The notes: generated by a model from the sequence alone, not told the origin. DNA of 64,000 bases from Curvularia sp. ZM96 (GCA_022457065.1 JAJGBQ010000002.1:4278001-4342000); one strand, 5' to 3'. Positions 1 to 11,217 are shown, numbered from the stretch's first letter. Numbers and translations are program-made.

Positions 1-308
1 GTGTAAGATTGATTTATACCTTTCTATGTGTATCCTTAAGCTCTCTTTATATAGGCAAGTAGAGGCGTACTATAGCATCGCCTGTTTAACGCTCTCGTAG
101 CGCCGTGGTAGCAAAGGGTCTTCGCTAGAAGTGTTAGGAATCTATTCGCCGTTCTGTCTTTTACAGCGGCTAGCAGTCGCAACTAACGAAAAATAGCTTT
201 CGACTTATTGAAATTACAGACAGCATCAACATATTCCACAACATCTTGGAAACCACAGGTATCGACCAACTCATGCCATGACACTTGTCCCACTGCAGCA
301 TGGCCATG
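1..308. other. Window edge, no gene recognised
   Basis: No convincing coding frame is visible here. It lies beyond the 3' end of the broken AtuA-family gene and may hold its 3' untranslated region. The base composition is mixed and no clear repeat unit could be identified. Confidence 0.4.
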
Positions 309-2173
309 CTATTGTTTCAGGAATTTCTCTGGTACTAGCACATGCACAGCCCGGATAAATTCGCCAAACTCCTTTCCAAGAGCATCAAGAAGCCTGCAAC
401 TCGTCACACCGCGACCTAGGGGACCGTATACCACAAAATGGACCGCCCTGATATTTGGAAATTCAACACGCTCTAGGTGGTACCAATCTCGCCAGTCTTC
501 GCCCATTAACTTCTTGAACTGCCCTTTCGATAGCAAACTTCGCAGCCAATCCCACTCCTCGTCGTTGTGAACAAAGGGGCTGATATTAACGTTGGCACCT
601 TTGTCGCCTGAGCGAGCGATAACTACCTCGCCTAGTGGAGCCTCAATCAACGAGCCAAAGTTTTCCATGGGAACGGGATCAACAGTATCTTGGTCGTGAC
701 GTGGAGAGACCGGCTCTGTGATTGGCGGTGGACCGACAACGAGACTCTTCACTTGTACCGGCCTTTTAATGATGTGCACCGCCTCATTGAGTCTTGCTTG
801 CTCGATGAGCGCAGGAAAGTATGCAAGATACGGTTTTGGCTGCGCTGTCCGCATATCAAAAGAGAAATTTAGGCCGGCAACGTGCTGCATCGAGGTAGAT
901 GACCACGCTGGGAGCACTTTGGAGACGGCCTCTCTGTCTGTGGACTGAGCAAAGATACGAAGGTACGTCGTTGCTCCGAATTAAGACCTTGGGTTTCGTT
1001 CCGGACGGCCGATCCACTGAAAATCCAACAAATCCAGCTTGTCTGCGAGACTCCATTTCTCGAAGCAGCCTCGAATCTGCGCTTCTTGCAAAGCGTACTT
1101 CTCTAACCGTGCGAGGCCTACTGCATTGAGCAAAAGCTCGCATTGGTAGCTACCTTGGTAGAAGATAGCAAGTTTTGTTGTTGATGGCGGGGATCGGCCC
1201 TTCACCCCACTGACGCGCACTTTGTCCTTGCCCACATCCTCGATCTTGAGGTTGATTGTAATGGCCTTCACGTCTGAATTGAGGTAGACATCTTCTTGCA
1301 ATTTGTATAAGAATTGACATTTGGCAATATCTGCTGTCACGTATCCTTTGAGTGTTTCGTGCTTCGTCAAGACGAACTCGCCTGTGTGATCGATTTCGAC
1401 AATGCCCAGGGCATCGAGATTCACCAGGTCATAATTATGGTATTTGGTGAACGCGGAAGAACTGGCACCAGTCATATAGGTGAAGCACTGCAGAAGTTAG
1501 TCGATGACATTCAGACAGAGCTGTCTAGTCAAGCGTACCTCGATCAGATGCCCTGCGATCAAAGCGCCAGCGAGAGCATCAAAGTCGTCCGGTAGGCATT
1601 TGCTGAAACGATTGGGTATTTCTGCCTGCCTTGTAGAAATACCTTGGCATTGTCGGTGAGTTTTACTTTCGGACTGGGCATATCAAGGTGCGAGATCGAT
1701 TTGAGTATTTGATCGAGATCTAGCTTGAGATCATCGCCATCAACGTAGGCTACAGTCAGAGGCAAGTTCTTGGATTTCACGTATTCGTGCCTCTTGATTG
1801 CAAGGCCTTTCGGGTTCAACGATCCGCCATTGATGATGAGTTGAATCTTCTTTTCGGCAAGTAGTTCAGCCGTCATCTCTATGCCATCCCATGCAGTCTG
1901 ACGCCAACTCTCATGTTGCCCGTTTGCAACAGCCACAGCATCATTGGCTAGATTGGCTTCCGCAAGGTAGTCGTCTGTGATCACATCCACAGGACCATGC
2001 TTGGCTTGGTTGTACATGTAGTAACCCGGGTCCACCTCGGCGCCACTGCAATTGGCGACGCCCACGGGCCGCCGTTGCCGAACGGGAGTCATGTTGATCA
2101 AGGTTGCTGCCGGAGTCAAGCAATCTAACTGACTCAGGACTATTTCTTCGGTTACAAGAGTCTCTGAATGCAA
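309..2173 (-). pseudogene. AtuA/DUF1446-family protein (acyclic terpene utilisation type), broken
   Basis: The translation matches the AtuA (DUF1446) family across its length. The N-terminal part reads VGVANCSGAEVDPGYYMYNQ, then VINGGSLNPKGLA-type text. The central part has TADIAKCQFLYKLQEDVYLN, and the C-terminal domain has IARSGDKGANVNIS. The family is linked to acyclic terpenoid and related acyl-CoA catabolism in bacteria; fungal roles are unclear. Start is at 2173 or, more typically placed, 2092. An intron at 1538-1488 (GT...CTAAC...CAG) joins GHLIE to CFTYMTG. Two lesions are seen. Around 1590 the text jumps from SANAY directly to DDFDALAGA in another frame, so roughly 45 family residues are missing. 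An in-frame TAA follows NPRS near 980, where relatives usually have Gln (CAA to TAA would be one C-to-T change). Downstream frames remain open to 309. It is divergent from the P450 at 2608. Confidence 0.8.
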
Positions 2174-2607
2174 CGCAACTCGGAGCCCTCTATATATATG
2201 GAATGATGCTAAGCTCTTTCAGCCTGCGAGCCGTCCCTCCGCCAACTATCTTGCTCTTCGGCCTCTACGGAAGCCCGGATGCGATCGAAACTCTCTGTAT
2301 ATGAAGGCTATGCTAAGCTCCTTTACTCCATGAGCCGACCCTCCGAGATCTGCTCACCTTTAATTGGCTCTTGCAGAATCCCGATGACCGCTGCCCTTGT
2401 CCTGGTATGTCTTTCTCTCCGTCAATGGACAATGCGCGACAAAATCCTTGTCGATTTGCCGTGTTGGAAAAAGAGATTATCATATCCAGCGGATCATCGG
2501 AGACCACATAGCGTCCTTTTCTGCTGACAGGAATACACAAGAAGTAGGTCAGTCCCCAGAAACGAGCAATCAAGATCTTGTGCGTTTTCCCATAGCAATC
2601 GTCCAAG
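2174..2607. promoter_or_regulatory. Divergent intergenic region between AtuA-like gene and P450
   Basis: This 434 bp gap separates two head-to-head genes and must contain both promoters. An AT-rich TATATATA-like stretch lies at about 2192-2200, near the minus-strand start. Two similar short segments (around 2210-2235 and 2305-2335, each with ATGCTAAGCTC) form an imperfect direct repeat that could be a shared regulatory element. That role is inference only. Confidence 0.4.
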
Positions 2608-4412
2608 ATGGCGATCGCGGAACTCATACATAATGCATCTACAAAGCCCACTGCCATTTTGATTGGTGTTCTGATTCTCCTTTTCCTCTTCTCTTGCGTT
2701 GGAAGACGCCCGCGTGACCTTCCACCAGGACCGCCTACTTTGCCTGTAATCGGCAATCTTCACCAGATCCCCAAAGACGGCATCAACATACACCTCGAAT
2801 ATCAGGAATGGGCCAAATGATGTTAGTGCAGTAACGCAGTTTGGATCTGTAACGACATCGAAGTCCACTAATCGTCAACACACAGATGGACCCATTTTCT
2901 CCCTAATGGATGGTCAACAAGTGACAGTCGTAATCACCAAAGGGCACATCATCAAGGAGTTGGTAGATAAGAAAGGAATTATCTATGCTGATCGTCCCGA
3001 TGTCTGGGTTCGCAAGTTGTTCGATAATTCAAGGGTTGTGTCCCGCAATTATGACGCCGTATGGCGACTAGAACGCAGACTCTATCACTCGGTGCTGAAC
3101 AACACTACAGCCAAGAAATACTATCCATATCAGGAGCTGGAAGCTCTCAGACTCTGTATGGATCTCCTCGAAAGGCCTCGCGATTGGCCAAGTAGCGTTG
3201 CGCGCGCGACAGGTAGTGTTGCTACAAGCATTGCTTACGGCACCCGACTTCCTGATATGGACAGCCCAGAGACCAAGCGCCTTACAAGTAATGGACATGG
3301 ATTTTTCAAGGCTGCAACATCGTCGATGTTGATGGACTGGTTCCCCGCGATCAGACCTCTCATTGACTGGATTCCGTGGTCCATCAATCCATTGGCTCGT
3401 GATGCCCGCAAAGCATATTTGAATGAGAAAGCTTGCTTCTACGAGTACTATGAACGAGGATTGAAAAGCAACATACCATGTAAGAACTAGCTTCCAGCGG
3501 GCTTTTATCATTGTCCCTGACGGACCTATGCAGGCTTTTCTCGTGACATTGCTGCATCTCAGAAGAGGTGGGCTGGCACTCCCGAGGGTGAAATGCTGAC
3601 AGACCATCTGGCCGCATATACGGCCGGAATCTCTTTTGAAGGAGGCTCAGATACTACAAGAGCTTCGACACACGGATTCATCAAGGTAACGCGAGAGCAG
3701 TGTATGTTGCCTCGAAGTGGTTATTAACAATTTACAGGCTATGATGTTACATCCTTGGGTTCAGCAAAAGGCAATCGAAGAACTCCATGCAGTCGTAGGA
3801 GCCGATAAACTGCCAGCAGGAGAACACATTCCGCAACTGAAGTACATCTCAGCCATTGTAAAAGAGACGCTGCGATGGTCCCCAGCAGCCATCGGAGGCT
3901 TCCCACACGCCACTTCAAAGGAAGACCGTTATGAGAACTTTCGCATCCCAAAAGGTGCCAGAATCGTCACTGCAATATGGGCCGCCAACAACGACGAGCG
4001 AGATTTCGCCGACCCACGAGAGTTCCGCCCGGAAAGACATAATGACTCATCAATCCACGAGTCGGCTACCGCAACCAACACAGAAGATTGTGGCTTCTAC
4101 TCATTTGGCGCTGGGAGGAGAATTTGCCCTGGAATTCACCTTGCAGCTAATGCTATGACTATCTTCTTCGCAAGGATTTTGTGGGCTTTTGAGATTCTCC
4201 CAGAAATTGACGCTAACGGCGATCCATTGCCTGTTGATCGAAGCGCCACGGTGGGCACTATATTGTCTTTTCCTGCCCCATTTGAGTGTCGCTTCGTTCC
4301 TAGAAGTCTGGAAAAGGCTGCTTTGCTTAGAAGTGAATGGGACAGGTTATCGGATGAGCTATTGGGAGAAGATCAGAATTATAAGAAGGTTGTGGTTCCT
4401 GGCAGGTCATAG
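2608..4412 (+). pseudogene. Cytochrome P450 monooxygenase with a premature stop in exon 1
   Basis: Four exons are supported: 2608-2821, 2886-3479, 3534-3685 and 3738-4412, with introns of 64, 54 and 52 bp. The protein has an N-terminal membrane anchor, the proline hinge PPGPPTLPVIGN, the K-helix ETLR, a PERH motif and the heme-cysteine signature FGAGRRICPG. It resembles microsomal fungal P450s of the O-methylsterigmatocystin oxidoreductase-like type. The only lesion is codon 71, TGA at 2818-2820, one codon before the first splice donor. The splice then gives Tyr-Gly-Pro-Ile-Phe, as expected in the family. No earlier GT donor exists, so splicing cannot remove the stop. CGA to TGA would be a single CpG transition. 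Everything downstream is intact, which suggests recent loss. An internal start at 2906 would lack the membrane anchor. The substrate is unknown. Confidence 0.85.
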
Positions 4413-5914
4413 TTATTCTCCCTGGTGCTTTTGGAGATATGGAACAGGATTCAGATGTATCGACGGCGTGGGCGTGTCGCCTGCGTATGACCTCAGATTG
4501 CGAGCACAAGGATGAATTAGCCAGCCAACTGGACCGGATATTTCCTGGCATCTACCTGAGACCTTGGTGAGCTAACTATCTGTTATGAAGCGGTAGATAG
4601 GCTAATATGCCTAACTTTTTGGTTTTAAGATAGTTCCTCATACTGATATCTCAGATCGTGCTTTAATTGTTATACTAAAGCCTCCTTTTGCATGCAAATC
4701 TACTATCTAGATTAGCGCAGTCACCGGTTGTCAGGAGTTGGCCCAGTGTTACGATATGTGAACCATTCCTTGCACCATACGCTTGTTTGATCACTTAGCC
4801 TCTTTTGTGTGCGCTTCTCGCCCATTTCAAGTACATGGAGCTGCCGCTTCCGAGCGATGTGGTAACGAATGCCAGGCAAAATCAGGTGCTGACATCTGCG
4901 ATACGGTTCGGAGATAATGTAAGGAGGGTAGATAATCTGGTGAAGACGACACATTTCAAGTGCTGCAATGCATGAAGAACTAGTGACCGACCACGCCTCT
5001 AGCTATCCTAGCATGCAAACAAGCGCGACGGGCGACCGTGATGATTACGCGATTACCTGGATCTCTACCGAGACTTTTGCTAGATATTTGTTCGAGAATG
5101 ATAAACGGACTGAAATTATGCACCCTTTCTGTTCACATCAACCTGAGGATGTAAGTGACTGGAGCCATGATTGGGAGGTATCAGGGCGAAGGAGCATATG
5201 AAATAGCGAAAACTTCTGTGAACACGAGAGTAAAAGATACGAAAGAAGCAAGAGTCAATTCCAGTACCTAGACTAGATCAGTTTGTGCCTTCCTACATCT
5301 GCGTGTGCCTCCTTTGATATGTTTCACTGCGCACTTCGGTCATTTGGCAGCTTTCTGCGTTGTATATACCCTGACATGTGGCCTCCATGGCTTGCCATTA
5401 GGCATGAACGAGGGTGGGAACTAACTTGGCCTGAGCGATTACATCTTTTTACTGCTTGGACCCTTGCTGGTGCGGTTGAAATACGCTTTGTAGCTGTTTT
5501 TGGTGGATCCGCGTTCGGCTGCTCCATCACGTCGACGATGCTGACGATATTGAGGACCCCATCGACCACCCACACGACCAACGCGACGCCAGTGACAGAT
5601 TTTCTCACCGCACTAAGCATGCCAAAAGTGATCGCTTTCACCTCTACAACTCGGTTTCCAGCCGCTCTGGCACACTATTCGATCACCTGGTTAGCAACAT
5701 TCAGCTTTGAGGAGCGGCACTGTGATAGGAATAGGTAACCCGACAATGGTTTCTGTCAGTGCCTAAATGTCGGCTTAACACCTTATACTGCTATCACATC
5801 TTCATACGCTTTGCGTAACAGTGTCGTGTTGCAGTTGTTATGAAAGACGATTATATCAACCGAGTCTTAGGCAATCACTTCTTTTGTGGATAGATATATG
5901 AACATTACCATTTT
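4413..5914. other. Intergenic, possible unresolved small exons
   Basis: No recognised gene lies in these 1.5 kb. A 77-codon plus frame at 4968-5201 contains a perfect GTAAGT donor-like site at about 5152. A separate stop-terminated plus frame with an acidic, His/Asp-rich tail ends at 5710. These could be exons of one lineage-specific gene, but I could not join them convincingly. An overlapping minus ORF at 5641-5324 has one hydrophobic stretch and no family resemblance. Confidence 0.3.
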
Positions 5915-6886
5915 CTACCAGGGAGCGTTGGTGCCGTCGTACACGTTCGGACCTTTTGCATTCTCCCAGCCCTTAACAAACACCTTGGGCATCTTGCCAT
6001 TATACTCCTGCCCTTCCTTGAATATGATATCTAGAGAAGCCTTGGCACCCTCATCCGCAGTCAAGTCGGCCATATCGCCCCCACCCAGGTCGGTCTTGAG
6101 CCACTATGCAAGAAAAAAAGAAAAGGTCAGCTTGCCTCCCAATAGCCAACAAAAGAAGATGCGAGACTTACTCCAGGGCAGAGAGCAATAAAGCTAAAGC
6201 CTTCTTTCTCATATTCTAGCGCCCACTGAACTGTCAGTGCGTTGAGAGTGGCCTTGGAGATCTTGTAAGCTGGAGCTGGGAAACCGGCAACACTGGCAGC
6301 CAGGGCTATGGAGCCGAGAGTAGTAGTCCTTGAATCCGGTTAGCATACATTGAAAGCTAATTGCTGGCAACACAAAATGTGATCTTACATATTGGCGACC
6401 TTCTTCAGGCTTCCTTTTCGCAGTAGAGGAAGGAAGGCCTTTGTGGTCCAATGAACACCCATAACGTTGACTTTGAAGCTCTCCTCAAGATTGTCCCTGT
6501 GATGTTAGCATCATTGTCAGAAATCTTCATTGAATCCTTTGATCGAGTTCCTGGGGCGAGAGCAAGAAAACATACATTGTCGAGATGCCGCCCAAAGCAT
6601 ATTGGCAGATACCAGCATTGTTAATCAAAACATCAAGACCCTGGCTGCCTAAGATTGACTCAGTCTCAGTAACAGCCTGCTGGATAGAGTCTTGGTCTGT
6701 GACATCGAGCTTGACGACGGAGACACGACCGGATGAGGACGAGGCAATCTTGTTCAGAGCAGGTGCTTCTCCACGCGCAGCAGCAATGATCTTGCTGACC
6801 TCTGAGCTTGGGCGAGTAACTAGTTCCTTGACAAATGCGAGTCCTAGTCCTCGAGAGGCGCCAGTAATGAAAACAGATGCCATCAC
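5915..6886 (-). CDS. Short-chain dehydrogenase/reductase (C-factor-like)
   Basis: Four exons on the minus strand are 6886-6576, 6496-6389, 6328-6172 and 6103-5915, giving 254 residues. The introns of 79, 60 and 68 bp have GT-AG ends. The protein has the NAD(P)-binding motif TGASRGLG near the N-terminus, an Asp-Val-Thr segment after strand 4, the NNAG motif, and the catalytic Tyr-x-x-x-Lys in APAYKISKA. The CPGWLKTDLGG segment is typical of this SDR subgroup. It is a classical single-domain enzyme, probably cytosolic, acting on a carbonyl or alcohol substrate that cannot be named. A second ATG is at 6883; either start gives an intact Rossmann fold. It looks intact, unlike the P450 and AtuA-like genes about 1.5 kb away, so it may not have belonged to the same pathway. 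Confidence 0.9.
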
Positions 6887-7885
6887 TGTATGTTCAAGTA
6901 GTGTAACAAATTAATTCAACTCAATAGACTAGTGATTATATTAGAAAACTATGACCTAGCAGCAGCAGTGGATGGCAGATGCATTCTTGCTGCAGTTCCA
7001 CCCAGGTATTTATACATGGTAGAGTATGAGAAAATTTGAAGCATGATTGTTGTGGATTGGTAATATCACGACTCAATAGGAAACGCAAGGGGAGGTTGTG
7101 AGACATGTGCAATGTTTCGGACTATAGCTACAAAATCCGATAAACGGCGTTAAGATTTCTAAGCACGCAGTAGTATTAAGATGAGAATGCCCTAGTTGTC
7201 ACGCTGCCAAGTCTGGGTTACTGGTTAGGCGTCCCGCCCTCGTGACGAGCCAGCGAAAGAACTGACTAAGTATTCCGAACAAAATCGCTGATTGGCTCAT
7301 TCATATGTATTCACTGCATTTACCCTGGTCTTAGAAATCAGGCGAGATCTGACGACCAGAAAAATGCTCGAAAACTCAAATCAGCTGAAAAACGGTAGGA
7401 TCGTAACCGACTCAAGCCATGAATCGACTTCCAACTCGCACAAGCTCTGCACTGATGCGGATACTGAAAAATCCAAGTACACTTTGTCGAAGACTTACTA
7501 GGGCTAGCTTGGCATTGAGTGAGCATCGTACATTGACATCGAACATGTTTCACACGGGGCGTGGCTTTGATCTGGTCTAGAATCTGTTCTTTTGAGCCTC
7601 ATTTTAGGTAAACTCATGTCTGACCTAGACATATGCTACCTCACCAATGCGACCATGTTGACGAAGTCACACGGCAACAACCCCTTAGCCATGAGCGGTC
7701 ACCTTCCGAATTCGATGCAGATACGAGTAATTTGGGGTTTATGGAGCGCGTATATTTTTATACGGAAATGCAGTATCTATTCTCTTCTTAACCACGCGCT
7801 TCCCCGCTCTCCTACTACTCCCCAAGTCGCCCCCTAAGATCGGTACCAAACCATTCACCATCAGCGCGTTCGCGTTGCCGCCAAT
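6887..7885. other. Intergenic, no gene recognised
   Basis: This is the upstream region of the SDR and downstream region of the small secreted protein gene. It is moderately AT-rich. Short ORFs at 7292-7501 (plus) and 7553-7338 (minus) have no family features and low-complexity composition. I see no RNA gene or repeat. Confidence 0.4.
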
Positions 7886-8245
7886 TTACCAAGTGCAAGC
7901 GACTTGATTCCACCACTGTCGGGAGCAACGAAGGGTGCTATCACGGCACGGTCCCACGTCGAAGTCCGGTCCCTGCTTCTGGAAGCAGTATTTGCCGTTG
8001 TTGACATTCCAATGCGCCCTGCCATTGCCCCAATCCATGCAAAGGTTGTGAACACCTGGGACACCAGGATTGCGGCAACCCTCATTGGCATCAATCCCAT
8101 AGTACTTGGCTCCGTTGTTGGCTTGCCACTCTCCCTGCGAGTTGCATCTTCCGATCAAGGGACAAGCGGTGGTCGTCATCAAACGGTCAGCAGTAGCGCC
8201 AGTGGCGAGGGTCATGCCAACAAGGATAACAGTCTGAAGTTGCAT
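7886..8245 (-). CDS. Small secreted cysteine-rich protein (candidate effector), 8 Cys
   Basis: A 119-residue protein starts at 8245. Its N-terminus (MQLQTVILVGMTLATGATA) is a typical signal peptide with an Ala-x-Ala cleavage site. The mature part of about 100 residues has eight cysteines, which is suitable for four disulfides, plus several Trp and Asn-Gly pairs, and it ends Ala-Cys-Thr-Trp. An in-frame ATG exists at 8299, but it would place a polar stretch before the hydrophobic core, so 8245 is preferred. A GTGAGT donor-like site near 8370 and a TAG acceptor-like site near 8329 suggest a 5' untranslated intron. I recognise no domain. Secretion and disulfide richness fit an apoplastic protein, either effector or antimicrobial; that role is inference. 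It sits in a gene-poor pocket with repeat-like sequence about 0.6 kb upstream. Confidence 0.75.
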   Translation of the reverse strand: MQLQTVILVGMTLATGATADRLMTTTACPLIGRCNSQGEWQANNGAKYYGIDANEGCRNPGVPGVHNLCMDWGNGRAHWNVNNGKYCFQKQGPDFDVGPCRDSTLRCSRQWWNQVACTW

Positions 8246-9978
8246 CTCGGCGGATTGTTGAGTGTTTGAGTTCTTCAACGTGTCGTAGATGGGTAACAAT
8301 TCTTTTCTTGCTCGTCAGTGCCATACTATCCAGGATTTGGGGTGATATGGAAAGTTCTTTATACTCACCAATATTGGGCTTCGAGTTTCTGGTGTATCGA
8401 TGTCGTACTTGGCTGTATTGAGTAGAGAGGTGATGATGTTTCGACGGGAGTGAATGGTTCTTAAATACATTTCACCCCCAGTAGGCATTCCTTGCCGCGA
8501 CCAGCGCTTCATTCCTTCCAATATCTTCTTGCATTCTCCAAGATATTGGCAACCTCCTCATGCTAGTATAGGAAGTCGTTGCGCGACAAGCGCGTCTACT
8601 GCTTCATCCTGCGGAACAGCAAGGCTGGGGCGAGCGTAGGCTTTGTTGCAGGCCTCATCTAAGTCACAGCCTTAAGCAGCCTGGTCTCGCCCGATACATC
8701 CCTATAGATTCTTATGCGCCGAAGGTTTCCACTTTCTGCATGCTGTCTATATTACATCGCAGGCCAACTACTGTCTTGGATAGTAAGCGCTACGCAAAAT
8801 ATCTTGGTCTATGAGCGCCTGATTTGAACTACTTTAAATACTAAAATCCTTCGATGCAAAGTACTGCTGGCCACTCCAACTATTCAAAAGGTATTAGTAA
8901 TCGATGTTCTGCTGAAGCTCTGCATACTAGAATAGTACATCCTATATAATGTGATAACCTTCGCGCAGACCCCGACTCAGCCCTAGCCGGGGGCCTGATG
9001 GTGGCTTTCTCCCCGGCCATCTAGCAAACCGACTAGAGGAGATACATCCGTGGGGCTATTCCGACGCAGTTTAGATGGTACTGCAACCCCATACATAATT
9101 GGCTAGGCCAGGCCACCCAGCCAAGACCTTGCGGCCCGATTCAGTGCTAGAACCATGCATCAAAACGATATCAAAATAGATGGTGATCAAGTTGCTGCAC
9201 GACATGCTCTCCGTGGTTTCGACACCTGTTTTTTCCTGAGTTAACAGAAAGCCTGTTGGACTTGAGAAGGTGGTGTCAGGATCGAAACTGCAGCACTGGC
9301 TAGCTAAGCGCGTTCCACACGTGGTAGCTCATTAAATAGAACAGCAATGGACCCTGGAACAAAAAGCGTTTCTTTTCAACTCGATTGCTGACGAATATTC
9401 ATGCGCTCAACCACCATTGCACCCCCGCGCACAAGAGATGTTGAAGATGTGGTATTCTGCGACAACGCTGGCTTAGAATAAATCAACAAAGATAACCAGC
9501 GCGAAGTACACAAGCTTGAAGAAATTTTAAGAGTTTATTAGAGGCAGCCCCTGTCCGAGGTACTAGTGTACGGAAAGAAGTGATAGCAGAATTTGGAAGC
9601 AAAGTGCACCGCAGGCGTTCTGAGTTCTTCAAGGCAGATATATCTCAAGTAATACGAAAGACACGTGATTAGTACAGCAGTGCAGTCGCCTAATAACGTG
9701 CGCTCTATTTGTTGCGCTAGACAAGCAAGTGTTGATTGTGGTTTCGCTACCAAGCTTCGAAGCATTAAATGCTCCCACTCTACGCTATCTTGCGCCCCAT
9801 TAACGATTGCTTGGTCTCTAGAAGGCTATAAAATCTCGATGACTCCCAATAGATAATAGAGCTGCAGCTGCCGGCTCATACTCTCATCTTAATTTGTCAG
9901 TGTTCTCAAGCCGCATCCGCCTGCACAACAGGAAGACCGATTTTTTGAATGTAACATGATGTGTACTCTGAAATAGCA
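8246..9978. other. Gene-poor interval with repeat-like sequence
   Basis: No gene is recognised. Short ORFs are scattered and unsupported. The interval includes a repeat fragment at 8867-8946 that recurs near 19.76 kb, and a GC-richer segment near 8960-9130 that differs from its AT-rich surroundings. The latter may be repeat-derived, but no terminal repeats could be defined. Confidence 0.4.
8867..8946. repeat. Dispersed repeat fragment, copy A
   Basis: The core at about 8885-8915 closely matches 19762-19793, both reading AAAAGGTAT-x-AGTAATC and then GTTCTGCTGA. Flanks on both sides are weakly similar, including a shared AT-rich TAGTA/TATATA tail. Both copies are diverged and non-coding, as expected for a decayed interspersed repeat. 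Confidence 0.6.
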
Positions 9979-10194
9979 CTAATTTCCGTTGACACAGACT
10001 TGATAGACACCCATGCTGCTCTGGTAGCAGTACCCTGGGTTTTGACTGGGTTGTCGGACTTGATAGTCTCTCGAAGCCCGGCAAGCTTCTAGCGAGCTGT
10101 AGGTTTTGCCGAGGCAGAGGGGCCTGTTGTATTTGGGGAATGGCAGAGCGGTAGCCATGGAGAAAAACGATAAACAAAGTGCTGCGAAGTATAT
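9979..10194 (-). pseudogene. Possible small secreted 4-Cys protein lacking an ATG start
   Basis: A minus frame ends at TAG 9981-9979 and encodes a Cys-containing tail (motifs NRPLCLGKTY, NPGYCYQSS, YQVCVNGN; four cysteines in the mature part). Just upstream, in the same frame, lies a hydrophobic stretch (YFAALCLSFFSMATALP) that reads like a signal peptide with an Ala-x-Ala site. The hydrophobic stretch is preceded by ATA (10194-10192) rather than ATG. The first in-frame ATG, at 10158, would remove most of the signal peptide. Either the start codon was lost (G to A), or an upstream exon supplies it. It is seen in only one frame and has no recognised family. Confidence 0.35.
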
Positions 10195-11217
10195 CGTGGG
10201 CGTGTAGATGGTCCGGAAATCCTGATTTTCTGCGTGGCGTAGGCTGTTGAGACGAAAGTTTGCGAGTTGATGGAGGCAATGTGTCTCGATAGGAAGATAG
10301 GTGAGCTTTATTTCTCTTTCAATTGAATCGCGCCAGAATAATTATATATTCTTGTCTAGACTGCGAGCCATTGTTTTACACGTTGTTCGTCGATAACACT
10401 AGTCTAGAGTTGCTTGGAGATACACCGCAACTTGGCTAGTTTTTGGGTCCCATGAAGTAGCTGGATAAGCGCTGCACCATCAAAAGAACACAGTACGCAG
10501 TCAAACTCCCTATAGATAGCATTGCATATCATGTTGAAAAGCCATGCCAGTGAGTCAGCCTTCTTCACTATCAATCTTAGGATCTACGTTTCATTTCGAA
10601 AAGCTAGTAGACATATTTCATTAGAATTAGGGTGTGATTGTATCACTGTAGTAGGGCATTTTTAATCCAAACACTATGTAATCGGATCAGGGGTTAGTCT
10701 GCTGTCTTCTAGCTTGAGAACGAATTTCTGACATACTCAAAGGACCCAACGCGTAGATCATGGCTTCGGCAAACCCGCTAAAACGTGTTCGAGGCCTAGG
10801 AACGTACGTACGTACTAGTTTAAAACATGCTGCTACTGTGTTGCGACACCTTCTCCATGAGTAACATCAAGCCTCCGTTCGTGTCATTTAGCATATGCGT
10901 ACGGTAGAAAGAATACTCGGAATTGCGCTGGGAATTCCGGGAGTGATTTAGAGTCACTTTGTTGTGTCATCGATCCGTAGCTATCACCTGTCGCTACCAC
11001 GATGCCAAAACCATGCGTGGCAATATTGCTTGGCTGCCTTTGGTAAAGGTCCTCTGGGATGAGCGGCCTTCAACGCAAACAAGCGCAGATAACTTCGCTC
11101 TTGGTCTTGAGCACCGACCGCAACTGATCGCGACGCTTCTTGAGTTCCTATTTCTTGTAGGAGAGAGGAATGGCTAGTTTGAGACCATCTGATCCACACG
11201 GTTAATATCGAAACACT
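10195..11217. other. Intergenic, no gene recognised
   Basis: AT-rich sequence without a convincing gene. A tandem ACGT run (ACGTACGTACGTAC) lies at about 10802-10816. ORFs at 10959-11177 and 11199-10984 overlap on opposite strands and lack family features. Confidence 0.4.

Noticed and set aside
5324..5641. Minus ORF with a hydrophobic segment
   Set aside because: It overlaps another plausible frame on the other strand. One hydrophobic stretch alone is weak evidence and there is no signal peptide or family motif.
10802..10816. Tandem ACGT run resembling a regulatory palindrome array
   Set aside because: Short simple repeat with no nearby gene start; most likely slippage.
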